From positions 1 through 35,384 of the forward strand of contig CAKUAQ010000021.1 of the NCBI GenBank assembly GCA_934636435.1: DNA of 35,384 nucleotides, read 5' to 3'. Positions 15,211 through 23,690 of this stretch are shown here, piece by piece. This DNA comes from an uncultured Eubacteriales bacterium. GTDB lineage: Bacteria > Bacillota > Clostridia > Oscillospirales > Acutalibacteraceae. Positions within the stretch are counted from its first letter, which is position 1. Every line of letters starts with the position of its first letter. Under the pieces are notes generated by a model, which was given only the letters and a program-made list of their open reading frames with translations, searched no databases and had not been told where the DNA came from. The translations under genes were made by a program, and so were the position numbers.

Positions 15211-15366
15211 CAAACGCCCCGCACTCTCGGGCATACGGACGGACGGGAGATCTGCGGCACACGGACACAAAACCGCTTAATGCTGCTCGGTTCCCCGCCT
15301 GACATGGTTCACGGCGCACCGTCGCACAGGGCCCGCCCGCCCGTATGCCCCAAAGCCGGGGCGTTT
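15211..15366 (-). ncRNA. ffs: Signal recognition particle RNA, small bacterial type
   Basis: On the minus strand the Ffh-binding domain IV is visible: GTCAGG, a GGAA tetraloop closed by GG/CC, then GAGCAGC (about 15278-15302). Outside it lie the long helix GGGCATACGG... / ...CCGTATGCCC (15350 and 15229 ends) and an outer 10-bp helix AAACGCCCCG / CGGGGCGTTT (15366 and 15211 ends). The size of ~120-156 nt, with no Alu domain seen, suggests the small 4.5S-like form. A promoter precedes it and dnaX follows. Confidence 0.9.
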
Positions 15367-15379
15367 TCGTCAGACCTTT

Positions 15380-15408
15380 ATTATACACGATGTGCGGCGG
15401 AAAAGCAA
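15380..15408 (-). promoter_or_regulatory. Promoter of the SRP RNA gene
   Basis: On the minus strand TATAAT (15380-15385) has a weak -35 TTGCTT (15403-15408) 17 bp upstream. The expected start at about 15373 agrees with the outer RNA helix beginning at 15366. Confidence 0.65.
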
Positions 15409-15461
15409 CAGCGAATTTTTGTTTTTTTACGGTTGTTGCGTCGCGTTACAATCGATGTTGA

Positions 15462-15735
15462 GACCAAAGGGTGTCGAAAAAGGCGATTGAGTTCGTTAGA
15501 ATAGAGTTACCGCAACAAACCCTAACGAAAGGACCCAATCGCCATGGATCATGCAGCACAGGAACAGAAAAAATAACAAGCGGTATTTGCCCCATATGAT
15601 GAGCACAAAGAAGGGCGCCCTGAAGCGGTACCTACGGCGTTCCAACCGGATTCCGATGTCCGCCCTTGGCCGGAAAACCCCGGCTCAAAAGCGGCAGGAG
15701 CCGGAAGCCGTCCGGTTTTGCCGACTCCGGTCGCC
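15462..15735 (+). mobile_element. Internally deleted IS copy (integrase-core transposase ends joined)
   Basis: The plus strand has a left-end region with an imperfect inverted repeat (15482-15499 with 15522-15543, GGCGATT...AATCGCC). A short frame follows with QHRNRKNNKRYLP, the N-terminal start of the transposase. It jumps directly to ALKRYLRRSNRIPMSALGRKTP, the C-terminal tail also present at 236-505. More than 250 residues of the transposase are missing, including all catalytic residues. Such end-plus-end forms can be mobilised by an intact copy. It inserted between the SRP RNA promoter and the TPM gene. Left and right borders are approximate. Confidence 0.65.
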
Positions 15736-15793
15736 CGTTTCGCCGCGCCGTGCACCTTGCCTTGCGGCGCGCCCTTGATCCGGCGGGTCAGAT

Positions 15794-16597
15794 TCACCGT
15801 GAAGCGCCGCCCCCGGAGAACCCGCCGCCTCCGCCGGAGAACCCGCCTCCGCCGCTCCGTCCGCCGGAGAACCCGCCCCCGCCAAAGCCGCCGCCAAGGA
15901 ACACGCCCGGTCCCCCAAAGCCCCCGCGACCGCCAAAGCCGCCGCCGTAGCGGGAGCGCAGCAGGATCAGCAACGCCACCGCCAGAATCGGCACCAGCAG
16001 CGCCAGCGGCACCGCATCATCGTCCTCCTCCGGCAGCTCCTCGGACAGGGGATATTCCTCCTCGGTGAGCCCGTATTCGGCATACACCTGATTGAGCAGC
16101 GCCTTATAGGTTTCGGTCAGCCCGTCGCCCCAGCGGTCGGGGGTATCGTATTTCGGCACCAGATAGGTATCCAGAATACGCCCCGCCTTGGAATCGGGGA
16201 TGGCGCCCTCCAGCCCGCTGCCCACTTCAATGCGGCTGTGGGGTCCATCGGTGGTGAACAGCAGCAGCAGACCGTTATTCTTCTGCGCGTCTCCCAGCTG
16301 CCATTCCCGCGCCATTCCCAGCGAAAATTCTTCCAGCGCCCGCCCGCCGGTGTTTTCCACCGTCACCAGCACCACCTGGGCATCGCAGGCGCGGTAGAGC
16401 TTGACCCCCGCCTCGTAGACGGTCTGCGCCTGTTCATTGGATAAAATTCCGGCATAGTCGTTGACGAAAAACCGATCCGTCGGCTCCGGATAGGCGGATT
16501 TTGCCGTCCCGGGCAGGGCCGTTGCCGCTGCCGCCAGCACCGCCAGCGCCACCGCCGCCAGCCGACGCGGGAGACGCCGTCCGTTCATAGTCCTCAC
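15794..16597 (-). CDS. TPM-domain membrane protein (YgcG family)
   Basis: This 267-residue protein has a signal peptide (about 1-32, LAAVALAVLAAAATALPGTAKSAYP), an extracytoplasmic TPM domain (DRFFVNDYAGILSNEQAQTVYEAGVKLYR ... NNGLLLLFTTDGPHSRIEVGSGLEGAIPDSKAGRIL), an acidic linker, one membrane span (about 196-212, ALLVPILAVALLILL) and a Gly-rich tail. TPM proteins are linked to photosystem repair in plants and to membrane stress in bacteria. The start may be the GTG at 16597, which overlaps the lemA stop, or the ATG at 16588. It is coupled to lemA, its usual partner. Confidence 0.88.
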   Translation of the reverse strand: MRTMNGRRLPRRLAAVALAVLAAAATALPGTAKSAYPEPTDRFFVNDYAGILSNEQAQTVYEAGVKLYRACDAQVVLVTVENTGGRALEEFSLGMAREWQLGDAQKNNGLLLLFTTDGPHSRIEVGSGLEGAIPDSKAGRILDTYLVPKYDTPDRWGDGLTETYKALLNQVYAEYGLTEEEYPLSEELPEEDDDAVPLALLVPILAVALLILLRSRYGGGFGGRGGFGGPGVFLGGGFGGGGFSGGRSGGGGFSGGGGGFSGGGASR

Positions 16598-17166
16598 CAG
16601 TTAAAGGAGACCTCCGGCACATTATCCGCGCCGGAATCTGCCTGAAAATAGTCCACCTTATCGAACCCGAACAGCCCCGCCACAAGATTCCGGGGGAACT
16701 GCCGGATGGCGGTATTATACGCCTGCGCCGTCTTGTTGTAGTCATTGCGGGCGGTGGTGATGCGGTTTTCGGTTCCCGCCAGCTCGGTCTGCAGCGCCAC
16801 AAACTGGTCGCTGGCTTTCAGATCCGGGTAGGCCTCGGTCACCGCATTGACCCAGACGGAGATGGCCCGGTTCAGCTCCTCCTCTGCATCCGCCTGCTGG
16901 GCGGTGGTGGTGGCTTGTCCCACCTTGGTCCGCGCCTCGGTGACGGCGGTGAGGGTCTTTTGTTCATATTCCGAATAGCCCTTGACGGTGCTGACAAAGT
17001 TGGGGATCAGATCCGCCCGGCGCTGCAGCTGGGTCCGGATGGTGGCCTGCGCCGTCTCCACCCCCGTCTGCAAGCTTACCAGCTCGTTATAGCCGCTGAC
17101 AGCCGCAATGGCGAGAATCGCCACCACCGCCAGCACCGCGATCAGTACAATGCCGCCCCTTTTCAT
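16594..17166 (-). CDS. LemA family protein
   Basis: This 190-residue protein has one N-terminal membrane anchor (IVLIAVLAVVAILAIAAVSGY) and a helical LemA domain: YNELVSLQTGVETAQATIRTQLQRRADLIPNFVSTVKGYSEYEQKTL and ITTARNDYNKTAQAYNTAIRQFPRNLVAGLFGF. Its function is poorly known and homologues are often next to TPM-domain proteins, as here. The ATG at 17166 overlaps the upstream hydrolase stop (ATGA), and its own stop overlaps the TPM start, so all three genes are translationally coupled. Confidence 0.92.
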   Translation of the reverse strand: MKRGGIVLIAVLAVVAILAIAAVSGYNELVSLQTGVETAQATIRTQLQRRADLIPNFVSTVKGYSEYEQKTLTAVTEARTKVGQATTTAQQADAEEELNRAISVWVNAVTEAYPDLKASDQFVALQTELAGTENRITTARNDYNKTAQAYNTAIRQFPRNLVAGLFGFDKVDYFQADSGADNVPEVSFNW

Positions 17167-17909
17167 AGCGCACACTCCTTATCCATACAATAGCGTTCGA
17201 TAAATTCCACCACCGGGGCGGGATCCTCCAGACTGTGGGGATGATGGCCGCAGCCGGGCTTTTCGATCACCTCGATGTGACCGCCGGCCGCCCGGAAACG
17301 GGGGACGAACAGCTGCATATTCTCCGCATAGGGCACCACATCGTCCGCCAGCCCCACCACGCTGATGACAGGTAGTCCGGTGCGTGCCATCCGTTCCGCC
17401 TGATCCAGCGGATTCTGGGCAAAGCCCGGCGCGGTGGTATCGGTCAGCCCGTACCAGCGCTTGCACTCCTCCCAGCAGACGGGATCGCCCACGCCGCCGC
17501 CGAAGCCGCCCGGCCAGGAGCGCACATCCAGCACCGGGGCGTCCAGATACAGGCCGCCCACCCGGAAGGGATACGCCGTCGCATAGTTGACCGCATACAG
17601 CCCGCCCCGGCTGAAGCCGAACAGCACCGGCCGCATATTCAGCTGAAATTCCCGCTCCACATGATCCTGATACGCCCGCAGATATTCCACCGACGCCTGA
17701 CAGCCGTACATATTGCTGACCCGGTGGTAGCCGATGTGCCAGCCCTTGGCCAGCAGCGCCCGGTCCACCGTATCAAATGCACCGAAAAATTCCGTGCGCC
17801 ACACCCAGGGCTTGCCGGGCAACGGCTCATGGGGGCAGATCAGCAGGCTCTCTCGCCCGTCTACATCAAAATCCAATCGGGTATATCCGTTCCAGACACC
17901 GGTTTTCAT
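17163..17909 (-). CDS. Alpha/beta hydrolase (putative esterase)
   Basis: This 248-residue protein has nucleophile elbow GFSRG with Ser 100, a likely acid in VVGLADDVVPYAENM and a His in GCGHHPHS, all in the order of an alpha/beta hydrolase. No signal peptide is seen, so it is probably cytoplasmic. FDFDGRESLLICPHEPLPGKPWVWR-like wording near the start (DFDVDGRESLLICPHE) resembles putative sugar-ester esterases, but the substrate is unknown. The ATG at 17909 is chosen for its GGGAGA site; a longer frame lacks one. It has its own consensus promoter and leads the hydrolase-lemA-TPM operon. Confidence 0.8.
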   Translation of the reverse strand: MKTGVWNGYTRLDFDVDGRESLLICPHEPLPGKPWVWRTEFFGAFDTVDRALLAKGWHIGYHRVSNMYGCQASVEYLRAYQDHVEREFQLNMRPVLFGFSRGGLYAVNYATAYPFRVGGLYLDAPVLDVRSWPGGFGGGVGDPVCWEECKRWYGLTDTTAPGFAQNPLDQAERMARTGLPVISVVGLADDVVPYAENMQLFVPRFRAAGGHIEVIEKPGCGHHPHSLEDPAPVVEFIERYCMDKECAL

Positions 17910-17951
17910 CACACATATCTCCCTTACAGTATTTCCGCTTCTGTCAGCCAT

Positions 17952-17980
17952 ATTCTACCGCAAACCCCCAAAGCTGTCAA
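17952..17980 (-). promoter_or_regulatory. Promoter of the hydrolase-lemA-TPM operon
   Basis: On the minus strand TTGACA (17975-17980) and TAGAAT (17952-17957) are 17 bp apart. It is divergent from spoIIE. Confidence 0.75.
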
Positions 17981-18166
17981 CCGCCAAAAGGACGAAAGCC
18001 GGCGGGAAATAGCTGCTCCCGGCTTTCCCCGACAGTCCTCACGGCGCTGCGGCAAAAAATTCCCGGTTTTGCGCCGCCGATGCGACACATCCGGCGGCAG
18101 GCCTGTCCTACAATAGCGGTGTATGGTCCCGCCGGAAATCTCTCCGCAGAAAGGATGGAAGCTCTC

Positions 18167-20494
18167 GTGAAATCCACTACCGCCATCGGCGCTGCTCCCG
18201 GCAGCGCCGCCGGAAAACCCACCGTCGCCGTTACCCTGCTCTGGTGTCTGCTGGGGCTGCTGCTGCCCCGCGCCACCCTGTACGGAGAGCTGGCGCCCTT
18301 CGGCATCAGTCTGGCGGCGGCCGCCGCCGGCGGGACGCTGCCGGTGACGGCATCGCTCATTGCCGGATATCTGCTGGCGGGCGGCATCCTGTATCCGCTG
18401 CGATACATCGCCGCCGTGGCCGTTGTAGGCGGGCTGCGCTGGGTGCTGGCGGCGGTGCCGGGCTGGCGAGAGCGGCCGCTGACGCCGCCGCTGATGGCTG
18501 CCGCCGCCGATCTGCTGACGGGGCTATTCTTTCTGGGGCGCAGCGGCATGGACGCTTTCCGTCTGCTGCTGCTCGTTGCCGAAAGTCTGGCCGCCGCCGG
18601 AGCAGCCTACTTTTTCCGGATCGCCGTGCAGTTCACCCGGCGGGCGGCGGAGCCCCGTCCGGCTCGGCGGCTCCAGCTCACCGGCGGGGAACAGGCGGCG
18701 CTGGTGCTCACCGGCGCAGTGGCGCTGATGGCGGCCTCCACACTGGATATCCGGGGCTTTGCGCCCGGTCGGGTGCTGGCCGCGGGGCTGATTCTGCTGC
18801 TGGCCCGTTCCGGCCGGGAAACCGGCGGCGCGGTGGCCGGGGTCGTGGTGGGCGTCTGTACCGCTCTGGCCGCGCCGGGGCAAACGGTGCTGGCCATGGC
18901 GCTGGCCTTCGGCGGACTGTTGGCGGGGCTGTTCGCCCGATTCGGGCGGCTGGCAGAGGCCGGCGCATTCTTCATCGCCGCCGGGGTGGTGGCGCTGTCC
19001 GACAGCAGCGACGGGGCCCTCATCCATATCTATGAGTTGTTCGCCGGCGGGGCGCTGTTTCTGGCGCTGCCCCGCTCCTGGGACCGGCAGCTGTCCCGGC
19101 TGTTTCTTCGCAGCCGGGAGCTGCCCGCCGTGGAGGGGCTGCGCCGGGCGGTGACGCTCCGATTGCAGGTGGCGGCCGGGGCGCTCCGGGAGGTGTCCGG
19201 CGCGGTCAGCGAGGTGTCGGAGCGGCTCTGCCGCCACCCGGCAACGGATGTGCCCGGCCTGCAGCGGGAATGCCGCCGGCAGGTCTGCGGCAGCTGCCCC
19301 ATGGAGACCTTTTGCTGGGAGCAGCACGGGGAGAAGGCTGCCGCCGCACTGGAGCAGCTGACCGCCCGGCTGCCGGAGCAGGGCATGGTCGCGCCGGAGG
19401 ACACCGTCGGTTTCCTGCGCCAGAGCTGCCGCCGCAAGGAGCAGCTAACCGCCCGACTTTCCCGGGAATACGATCGATTATTGTTGCAGGAATCGACATG
19501 GAAGCGCTTACAAGAAATCCAGCACTCCCTCCACGGACAGTGCGCCGGCATGACCGACCTACTGACCACTCTGGCGGCCTCCTTGGAGGACCCCGGGCAG
19601 GTGGATACGGAGCTGTCCGCCCGGGTGATGGCGGTATGCGAGGATGAGGACATGACCGTGCGGGAGGCCCTCTGCACCCGGGACGCGGGTAATCGGCTGA
19701 CGGTGGAGATCGTGATCGATGAGGCGGAGCTGCCCACCCCGGGCGGGCGGTGGCTGCGGCGGCTCATGGAGGTCTGCGGCACCCGGCTGGCCGCCCCGGC
19801 CGCCGTCCCCTGCGGCAGCGGCACCCGCATCACCCTGTCCGAGCCGCCCCGATTCCGGGTGGAGCTGGGGATCAGCCGCCTGTGCTGCGCGGGGGAAAAG
19901 CTGTGCGGCGATGCCATCGACAGCTTCTCCGCGCAAGGGCATACCACCGTCATTCTCAGCGACGGCATGGGTTGCGGCAGTCGGGCGGCGGTGGACAGCG
20001 CCATGACGGTGGGTCTGTGCGCCCGGCTGTGGCAGGCGGGCTTCAGCCCCGCCGGGATCTTGCAGACCCTCAATGCGGCGCTGATGACCAAAAGCCGGGA
20101 GGAAAGCCTCGCCACGCTGGATGTGGTGCAGATCGACGCCTTTACCGGGCGACTGGATTTCTACAAGGCGGGGGCCGCCGCCACCCTCATTTGCTCCGGG
20201 GGACGCATCTCCCGGCTGGAGGAATCCTCCCTGCCCGCCGGAATCCTGCCGGATGTGAAGCTGTCCCACGGATACGACTGGCTCGCCGACGGGGACATTC
20301 TGCTGATGGCCAGTGACGGAGCCTATACCGACGGCATTGCCTCGGTGGAATCCCTCCTGCGGGAGCATCCGCCCGAAGAAGATATGGAGACGCTGGCGCG
20401 GCGCATCACCGCCGCGGTGCGCCGGTCCCAGACGGAGCACCAGGACGACATCACCGTGGCGGCGCTGCGGCTGCATCGGCTGGAGGACACCTGA
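18167..20494 (+). CDS. spoIIE: Stage II sporulation protein E (serine phosphatase)
   Basis: This protein of about 775 residues has a highly hydrophobic N-terminal ~310 residues (about ten membrane spans), a middle region with Cys-rich CRRQVCGSCPMETFCWEQHGEKA, and a C-terminal PP2C-type phosphatase with metal-site motifs ILSDGMGCGSRAAVDS (about 595), LMASDGAYTD (about 712) and QDDITVAAL (about 758). SpoIIE dephosphorylates SpoIIAA to release sigma-F in the forespore and takes part in polar septation. The GTG at 18167 is preferred because AAAGGA lies 11 bp upstream; the ATG at 18155 has its site immediately abutting. A TACAAT at 18109-18114 may be the -10. Confidence 0.93.
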   Translation: MKSTTAIGAAPGSAAGKPTVAVTLLWCLLGLLLPRATLYGELAPFGISLAAAAAGGTLPVTASLIAGYLLAGGILYPLRYIAAVAVVGGLRWVLAAVPGWRERPLTPPLMAAAADLLTGLFFLGRSGMDAFRLLLLVAESLAAAGAAYFFRIAVQFTRRAAEPRPARRLQLTGGEQAALVLTGAVALMAASTLDIRGFAPGRVLAAGLILLLARSGRETGGAVAGVVVGVCTALAAPGQTVLAMALAFGGLLAGLFARFGRLAEAGAFFIAAGVVALSDSSDGALIHIYELFAGGALFLALPRSWDRQLSRLFLRSRELPAVEGLRRAVTLRLQVAAGALREVSGAVSEVSERLCRHPATDVPGLQRECRRQVCGSCPMETFCWEQHGEKAAAALEQLTARLPEQGMVAPEDTVGFLRQSCRRKEQLTARLSREYDRLLLQESTWKRLQEIQHSLHGQCAGMTDLLTTLAASLEDPGQVDTELSARVMAVCEDEDMTVREALCTRDAGNRLTVEIVIDEAELPTPGGRWLRRLMEVCGTRLAAPAAVPCGSGTRITLSEPPRFRVELGISRLCCAGEKLCGDAIDSFSAQGHTTVILSDGMGCGSRAAVDSAMTVGLCARLWQAGFSPAGILQTLNAALMTKSREESLATLDVVQIDAFTGRLDFYKAGAAATLICSGGRISRLEESSLPAGILPDVKLSHGYDWLADGDILLMASDGAYTDGIASVESLLREHPPEEDMETLARRITAAVRRSQTEHQDDITVAALRLHRLEDT

Positions 20495-20500
20495 AACGAG

Positions 20501-20544
20501 AAACGCGGCGGCCGCTCCGGGAGCAGCCGACCGCATTTCCTTTT
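20501..20544 (+). terminator. Terminator after spoIIE
   Basis: AAACGCGGCGGCCGCTC and its near complement (about 20521-20538) form a long stem with one bulge, followed by CCTTTT. Confidence 0.75.
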
Positions 20545-20590
20545 ATCCGGGCAGTCGCGGGATGCATAGCTCAACCGACCGGGTATCGCG

Positions 20591-20610
20591 AAAAGCCGTG
20601 CAGGCACGGC
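20591..20610 (-). terminator. Terminator after the glycerol-1-phosphate dehydrogenase gene
   Basis: On the minus strand GCCGTG-CCTG-CACGGC is followed by TTTT. It faces the spoIIE terminator, so the convergent genes are separated. Confidence 0.7.
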
Positions 20611-20666
20611 ACTTTCGACCGAAAGCGCCGTCATCCCGTCCGAGGCGCTTCCTTCCTGCCGTCCCC

Positions 20667-21995
20667 TCAAGCGTTCCCGAACACCGCCGCGCTGACCTCA
20701 GGCAGGATCCCCAGATCGAAGCACAGCCGAGACAGCACATACTTGTCCCGGATATCCTTGGTGGCCTCAAAGGTCATGGGCAGAACGGCAGGGTCGATGC
20801 CGATATCCTCCGCCGTTTTCGGCGCGTGGATCCGATCCAGAATCCCCTCGACCGTCCGGGCCGTGGGTATCTCCTGACGGATCACCGCCTCGATCGCGTC
20901 CCAGTGCGTGACGATCCGCTGCAACCGCGCCCGGTGCTGTTCGGGGCTGTATTTTTGCTCTTTCTCCTCCAGCGCGATCATCGCCGCGGCTCCCCTGCCC
21001 AAAAAGGCGCTCAGGCGAGCCTGATAGGCTCCGTAATCAAAACGCTCCACATGTCGTATCGCCCTTTCGGCATCCGGCGTATAGCTCCGCAGCCGGTCGT
21101 AAATCCGTGCAGCATACAGCGTGCCGACCGCGCACTGAATGCCGTGCAGATCGACGGGCGTGCCGAATTCCAGCCCGCGCATATCCCACACGTGGGAGAA
21201 ATAATGCTCCACCCCCGAGGCGGGGCGGGACACGCCGGCATAGTTCATCGCCACGCCGCCGATCACCAGCCCCTCGAACACCGCCTTTACCGCCGCCGGT
21301 TCCCGGCGCAGCAGACCGTCCGCATGGTCGGTGCAGGCCCGCAGCGCCGTGCGCACCATGTTCGCCACGGTTTCGCAATAATACTCGCCGGTGATGATGT
21401 GCGCGATCCTCCACTCGCCGAGACTGATGTATTTCGCCAGCATATCGCCCAGACCGGCCACGAGCATACGCGGGGGCGCTTTTGCCAGAATATCCAGATC
21501 GCCGAGAATGTAATCGGCACAGCGGGAGGGCAGCGAGACCTTCAGCCCGTCCCGCACCACCGAGGAGGTGGCGGAGGCATATCCGTCCATCGAGGGCGCG
21601 GTGGCCACGATGATATAGGGTGTGCCCGCCGTGTGGCTGACGATCTTTCCGATGTCGTTGATAACCCCCGAGCCGATCCCCACCACCACATCGCAGGAAC
21701 GGTCAAACCGCAGAATGGCAGCGCCCACAGTCGCCTCGTCCGGCTCCGGCGCCGTCCCGTCCAGAATACACAGGGAATAGGGAATGCCGTTGCGGCTCAG
21801 ATTGGCACAGACAGCCTCTCCGGCCGCCCTGTAAGTATTCCCGTCGGCCAGCAGAAACGCCCGGCTTCCGCCGCATTGACGCACACAGTCGCTCAGCCGT
21901 TCGATCGCACCGCTCTCGGCGATGTATCCGCGGATGCGGGCGTTATGCTCCTGCCCGCAGCCGCAATGAAAGGATCGTTTGAATGCGTTATCCAT
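20667..21995 (-). CDS. araM: sn-glycerol-1-phosphate dehydrogenase (AraM/EgsA type)
   Basis: This 442-residue protein is of the iron-alcohol-dehydrogenase fold. NAD-binding GIGSGVINDIGK, then APSMDGYASATSSVV, GLGDMLAKYISLGEW and the metal-site block GVSRPASGVEHYFSHVWDM are those of AraM, which in Bacillus is a Ni(II)-dependent enzyme that reduces dihydroxyacetone phosphate to sn-glycerol-1-phosphate, the archaeal lipid enantiomer. The C-terminal helical domain is longer than in archaeal EgsA. It is monocistronic with its own promoter and terminator, not in a sugar operon. No PcrB-type prenyltransferase is seen in the window. Confidence 0.85.
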   Translation of the reverse strand: MDNAFKRSFHCGCGQEHNARIRGYIAESGAIERLSDCVRQCGGSRAFLLADGNTYRAAGEAVCANLSRNGIPYSLCILDGTAPEPDEATVGAAILRFDRSCDVVVGIGSGVINDIGKIVSHTAGTPYIIVATAPSMDGYASATSSVVRDGLKVSLPSRCADYILGDLDILAKAPPRMLVAGLGDMLAKYISLGEWRIAHIITGEYYCETVANMVRTALRACTDHADGLLRREPAAVKAVFEGLVIGGVAMNYAGVSRPASGVEHYFSHVWDMRGLEFGTPVDLHGIQCAVGTLYAARIYDRLRSYTPDAERAIRHVERFDYGAYQARLSAFLGRGAAAMIALEEKEQKYSPEQHRARLQRIVTHWDAIEAVIRQEIPTARTVEGILDRIHAPKTAEDIGIDPAVLPMTFEATKDIRDKYVLSRLCFDLGILPEVSAAVFGNA

Positions 21996-22039
21996 GGATC
22001 GGTTCCCCTTTTCCTTGATGCAGTCCGCTTAATGCAACC

Positions 22040-22068
22040 AGTATAGCACATATACAGCACCGCTGCAA
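22040..22068 (-). promoter_or_regulatory. Promoter of araM
   Basis: On the minus strand TTGCAG (22063-22068) and TATACT (22040-22045) are 17 bp apart, with TG one base before the -10 (extended -10). The rest of the spacer to 22320 shows nothing convincing. Confidence 0.7.
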
Positions 22069-22320
22069 GCCGCTGCCGCCCAAAAGCCGCCCGCCTGTCC
22101 GGCCCGGACAGGCCGGGATACAACCGTCTCCGAAAGCCGTATATTCTTCCGGCGCGGGTCGCATAGTATCGGCAGGTCGCCTCTGTTGTCGGCGCGGCAT
22201 TCCTCCGAAGAATACAGACGGGATGCCGGCGTGCGGGCAACAAACCGGATACGCCCGCCCCTAAATCCGGAAGTGCCTGACCCACGGCAGCCCTATCTGC
22301 GGGAGATCCCGAAAAAATGC

Positions 22321-22349
22321 TTGACAATTTGTCCGAATTGACATACTAT
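22321..22349 (+). promoter_or_regulatory. Consensus promoter before the riboswitch
   Basis: A perfect TTGACA (22321-22326) is 17 bp from TACTAT (22344-22349). The riboswitch begins about 15 bp later. Confidence 0.85.
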
Positions 22350-22361
22350 ATAGAGCGTAAA

Positions 22362-22517
22362 AGGGAAAGGGAGTAGCCGACGAGCAATCGTTTCTCCGGC
22401 GTCAGTACGGTTTTCGGTTCTATGCCGCGAACCCGCTTGAGGATGAAATGGCAAGACTTTCGCTGAAGCGCAGGGGATGTGTGTCCCCGTATCGTTGCTT
22501 CAGCGGGGGTCTTTTTT
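22362..22517 (+). ncRNA. yybP-ykoY (manganese) riboswitch with terminator
   Basis: The aptamer at about 22365-22461 has the hallmarks GGGAGTAGC at its 5' side (22369-22377), CGTCAGTACG in the middle, and GGCAAGACTTTCGC at its 3' side. GAAAG (22365-22369) pairs with CTTTC (22457-22461) as P1. The expression platform is a long stem in which GACTTTCGCTGAAGC (22455-22469) pairs with GCTTCAGCGGGGGTC (ending 22511), followed by TTTTTT. The terminator uses the P1 3' strand, so ligand binding should favour read-through. Members of this class sense Mn2+ and turn genes on. No covariance model was run. Confidence 0.8.
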
Positions 22518-22559
22518 ATTTGTCCGGCGGCGCCCCTCCCCATTCAAGGAGGTATATGC

Positions 22560-23675
22560 ATGGCAGACCTGTTTTCCAATGCGCTGAACATCACCTGGCA
22601 GCAGGTGGTGATGTGGTGCGTCGGCGGCATTCTCATCTATCTGGCAATCAAAAAGGACATGGAGCCCACCCTGCTGCTGCCCATGGGGTTTGGCGCGATC
22701 TTAGTGAATCTGCCCCTGTCCGGTGCCGTCACCCAGGGCGCCGAGGAGGGCGTCATCGACGTGCTGTATGCAGCGGGCATCGCCAATGAGCTGTTCCCGC
22801 TGCTGCTGTTCGTGGGCATCGGCGCCATGATCGACTTCGGCCCCCTGCTGTCCAATCCCAAGCTGATGATCTTCGGGGCGGCGGCCCAATTCGGCATCTT
22901 CTTCACCCTCAGCATCGCCAGCCTGTTCGGCTTCGATCTGAAGGACGCCGCCTCCATCGCCATCATCGGCGCGGCGGACGGCCCCACCTCCATTTTCGTA
23001 GCCAACTATTTTGAGTCCCGCTATGTAGGAGCGATCATGGTGGCGGCGTATTCCTATATGGCTCTGGTGCCGCTGGTGCAGCCCCCGGTGATCCGGCTGC
23101 TCACCTCCAAAAAGGAGCGGCAGATCCACATGGACTATAAGCCCGGGCAGGTCTCCCGCACGGCGAAAATTCTGTTCCCCATTGCCATCACGGCGGTAAC
23201 GGGCATCGTCTCCCCCAAGAGCGTGGCGCTCATCGGCTTTCTGATGTTCGGCAACCTCATCCGGGAGTGCGGGGTGCTGGACAGCCTGTCGGAAACCGCC
23301 CAGAAGGTGCTGGCAAACCTGGTCACCCTGTTCCTGGGTATCACCATCGCCACCAAGATGCAGGCAAAATACTTCCTCACCAAGGAAACGCTGATGATCC
23401 TCGGTCTGGGACTGGTGGCCTTTATCTTCGATACGGCGGGCGGTGTGATTTTTGCGAAGCTCCTCAATCTGTTCCTGCCCAAGGGCAAAAAGATCAACCC
23501 CATGATCGGCGCGGCGGGTATCTCGGCCTTCCCCATGTCCGCCCGGGTGGTGCACAAGATGGGGCTGAAGGAGGACAACCAGAATTTCCTGCTGATGCAC
23601 GCCATCGGTGTGAACGTGTCGGGTCAGATCGCCTCGGTCATCGCCGGCGGCATGATCCTCAACCTGATCGGATAA
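22560..23675 (+). CDS. oadB: Sodium-ion-translocating decarboxylase, beta subunit
   Basis: This 371-residue integral membrane protein is of the OadB/MmdB/GcdB family, which moves Na+ outward as a carboxybiotin is decarboxylated. The key IGAADGPTSIFVANY block holds Asp 140, matching the Na+-site Asp of OadB. Other typical parts are LFPLLLFVGIGAMIDFGPLL and GITIATKMQAKYFL plus ISAFPMSARVV. The ATG at 22560 follows AAGGAGG; a longer frame would start inside the terminator stem. No alpha (carboxyltransferase) or biotin-carrier gene is adjacent, so partners must be elsewhere. It is controlled by the riboswitch upstream. Confidence 0.92.
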   Translation: MADLFSNALNITWQQVVMWCVGGILIYLAIKKDMEPTLLLPMGFGAILVNLPLSGAVTQGAEEGVIDVLYAAGIANELFPLLLFVGIGAMIDFGPLLSNPKLMIFGAAAQFGIFFTLSIASLFGFDLKDAASIAIIGAADGPTSIFVANYFESRYVGAIMVAAYSYMALVPLVQPPVIRLLTSKKERQIHMDYKPGQVSRTAKILFPIAITAVTGIVSPKSVALIGFLMFGNLIRECGVLDSLSETAQKVLANLVTLFLGITIATKMQAKYFLTKETLMILGLGLVAFIFDTAGGVIFAKLLNLFLPKGKKINPMIGAAGISAFPMSARVVHKMGLKEDNQNFLLMHAIGVNVSGQIASVIAGGMILNLIG

Positions 23676-23690
23676 AGGAGGGTGCAACAG

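Noticed and set aside
17994..18028. Terminator-like AAAGCCGG/CCGGCTTT hairpin
   Set aside because: It sits between divergent promoters with no transcript to end; could be chance or a minor attenuator.
22362..22461. Na+ or fluoride riboswitch instead of the manganese class
   Set aside because: The paired GGGAGTAGC and GGCAAGACTTT blocks with a central CGTCAGTACG fit yybP-ykoY best; I saw no hallmark of the other classes.
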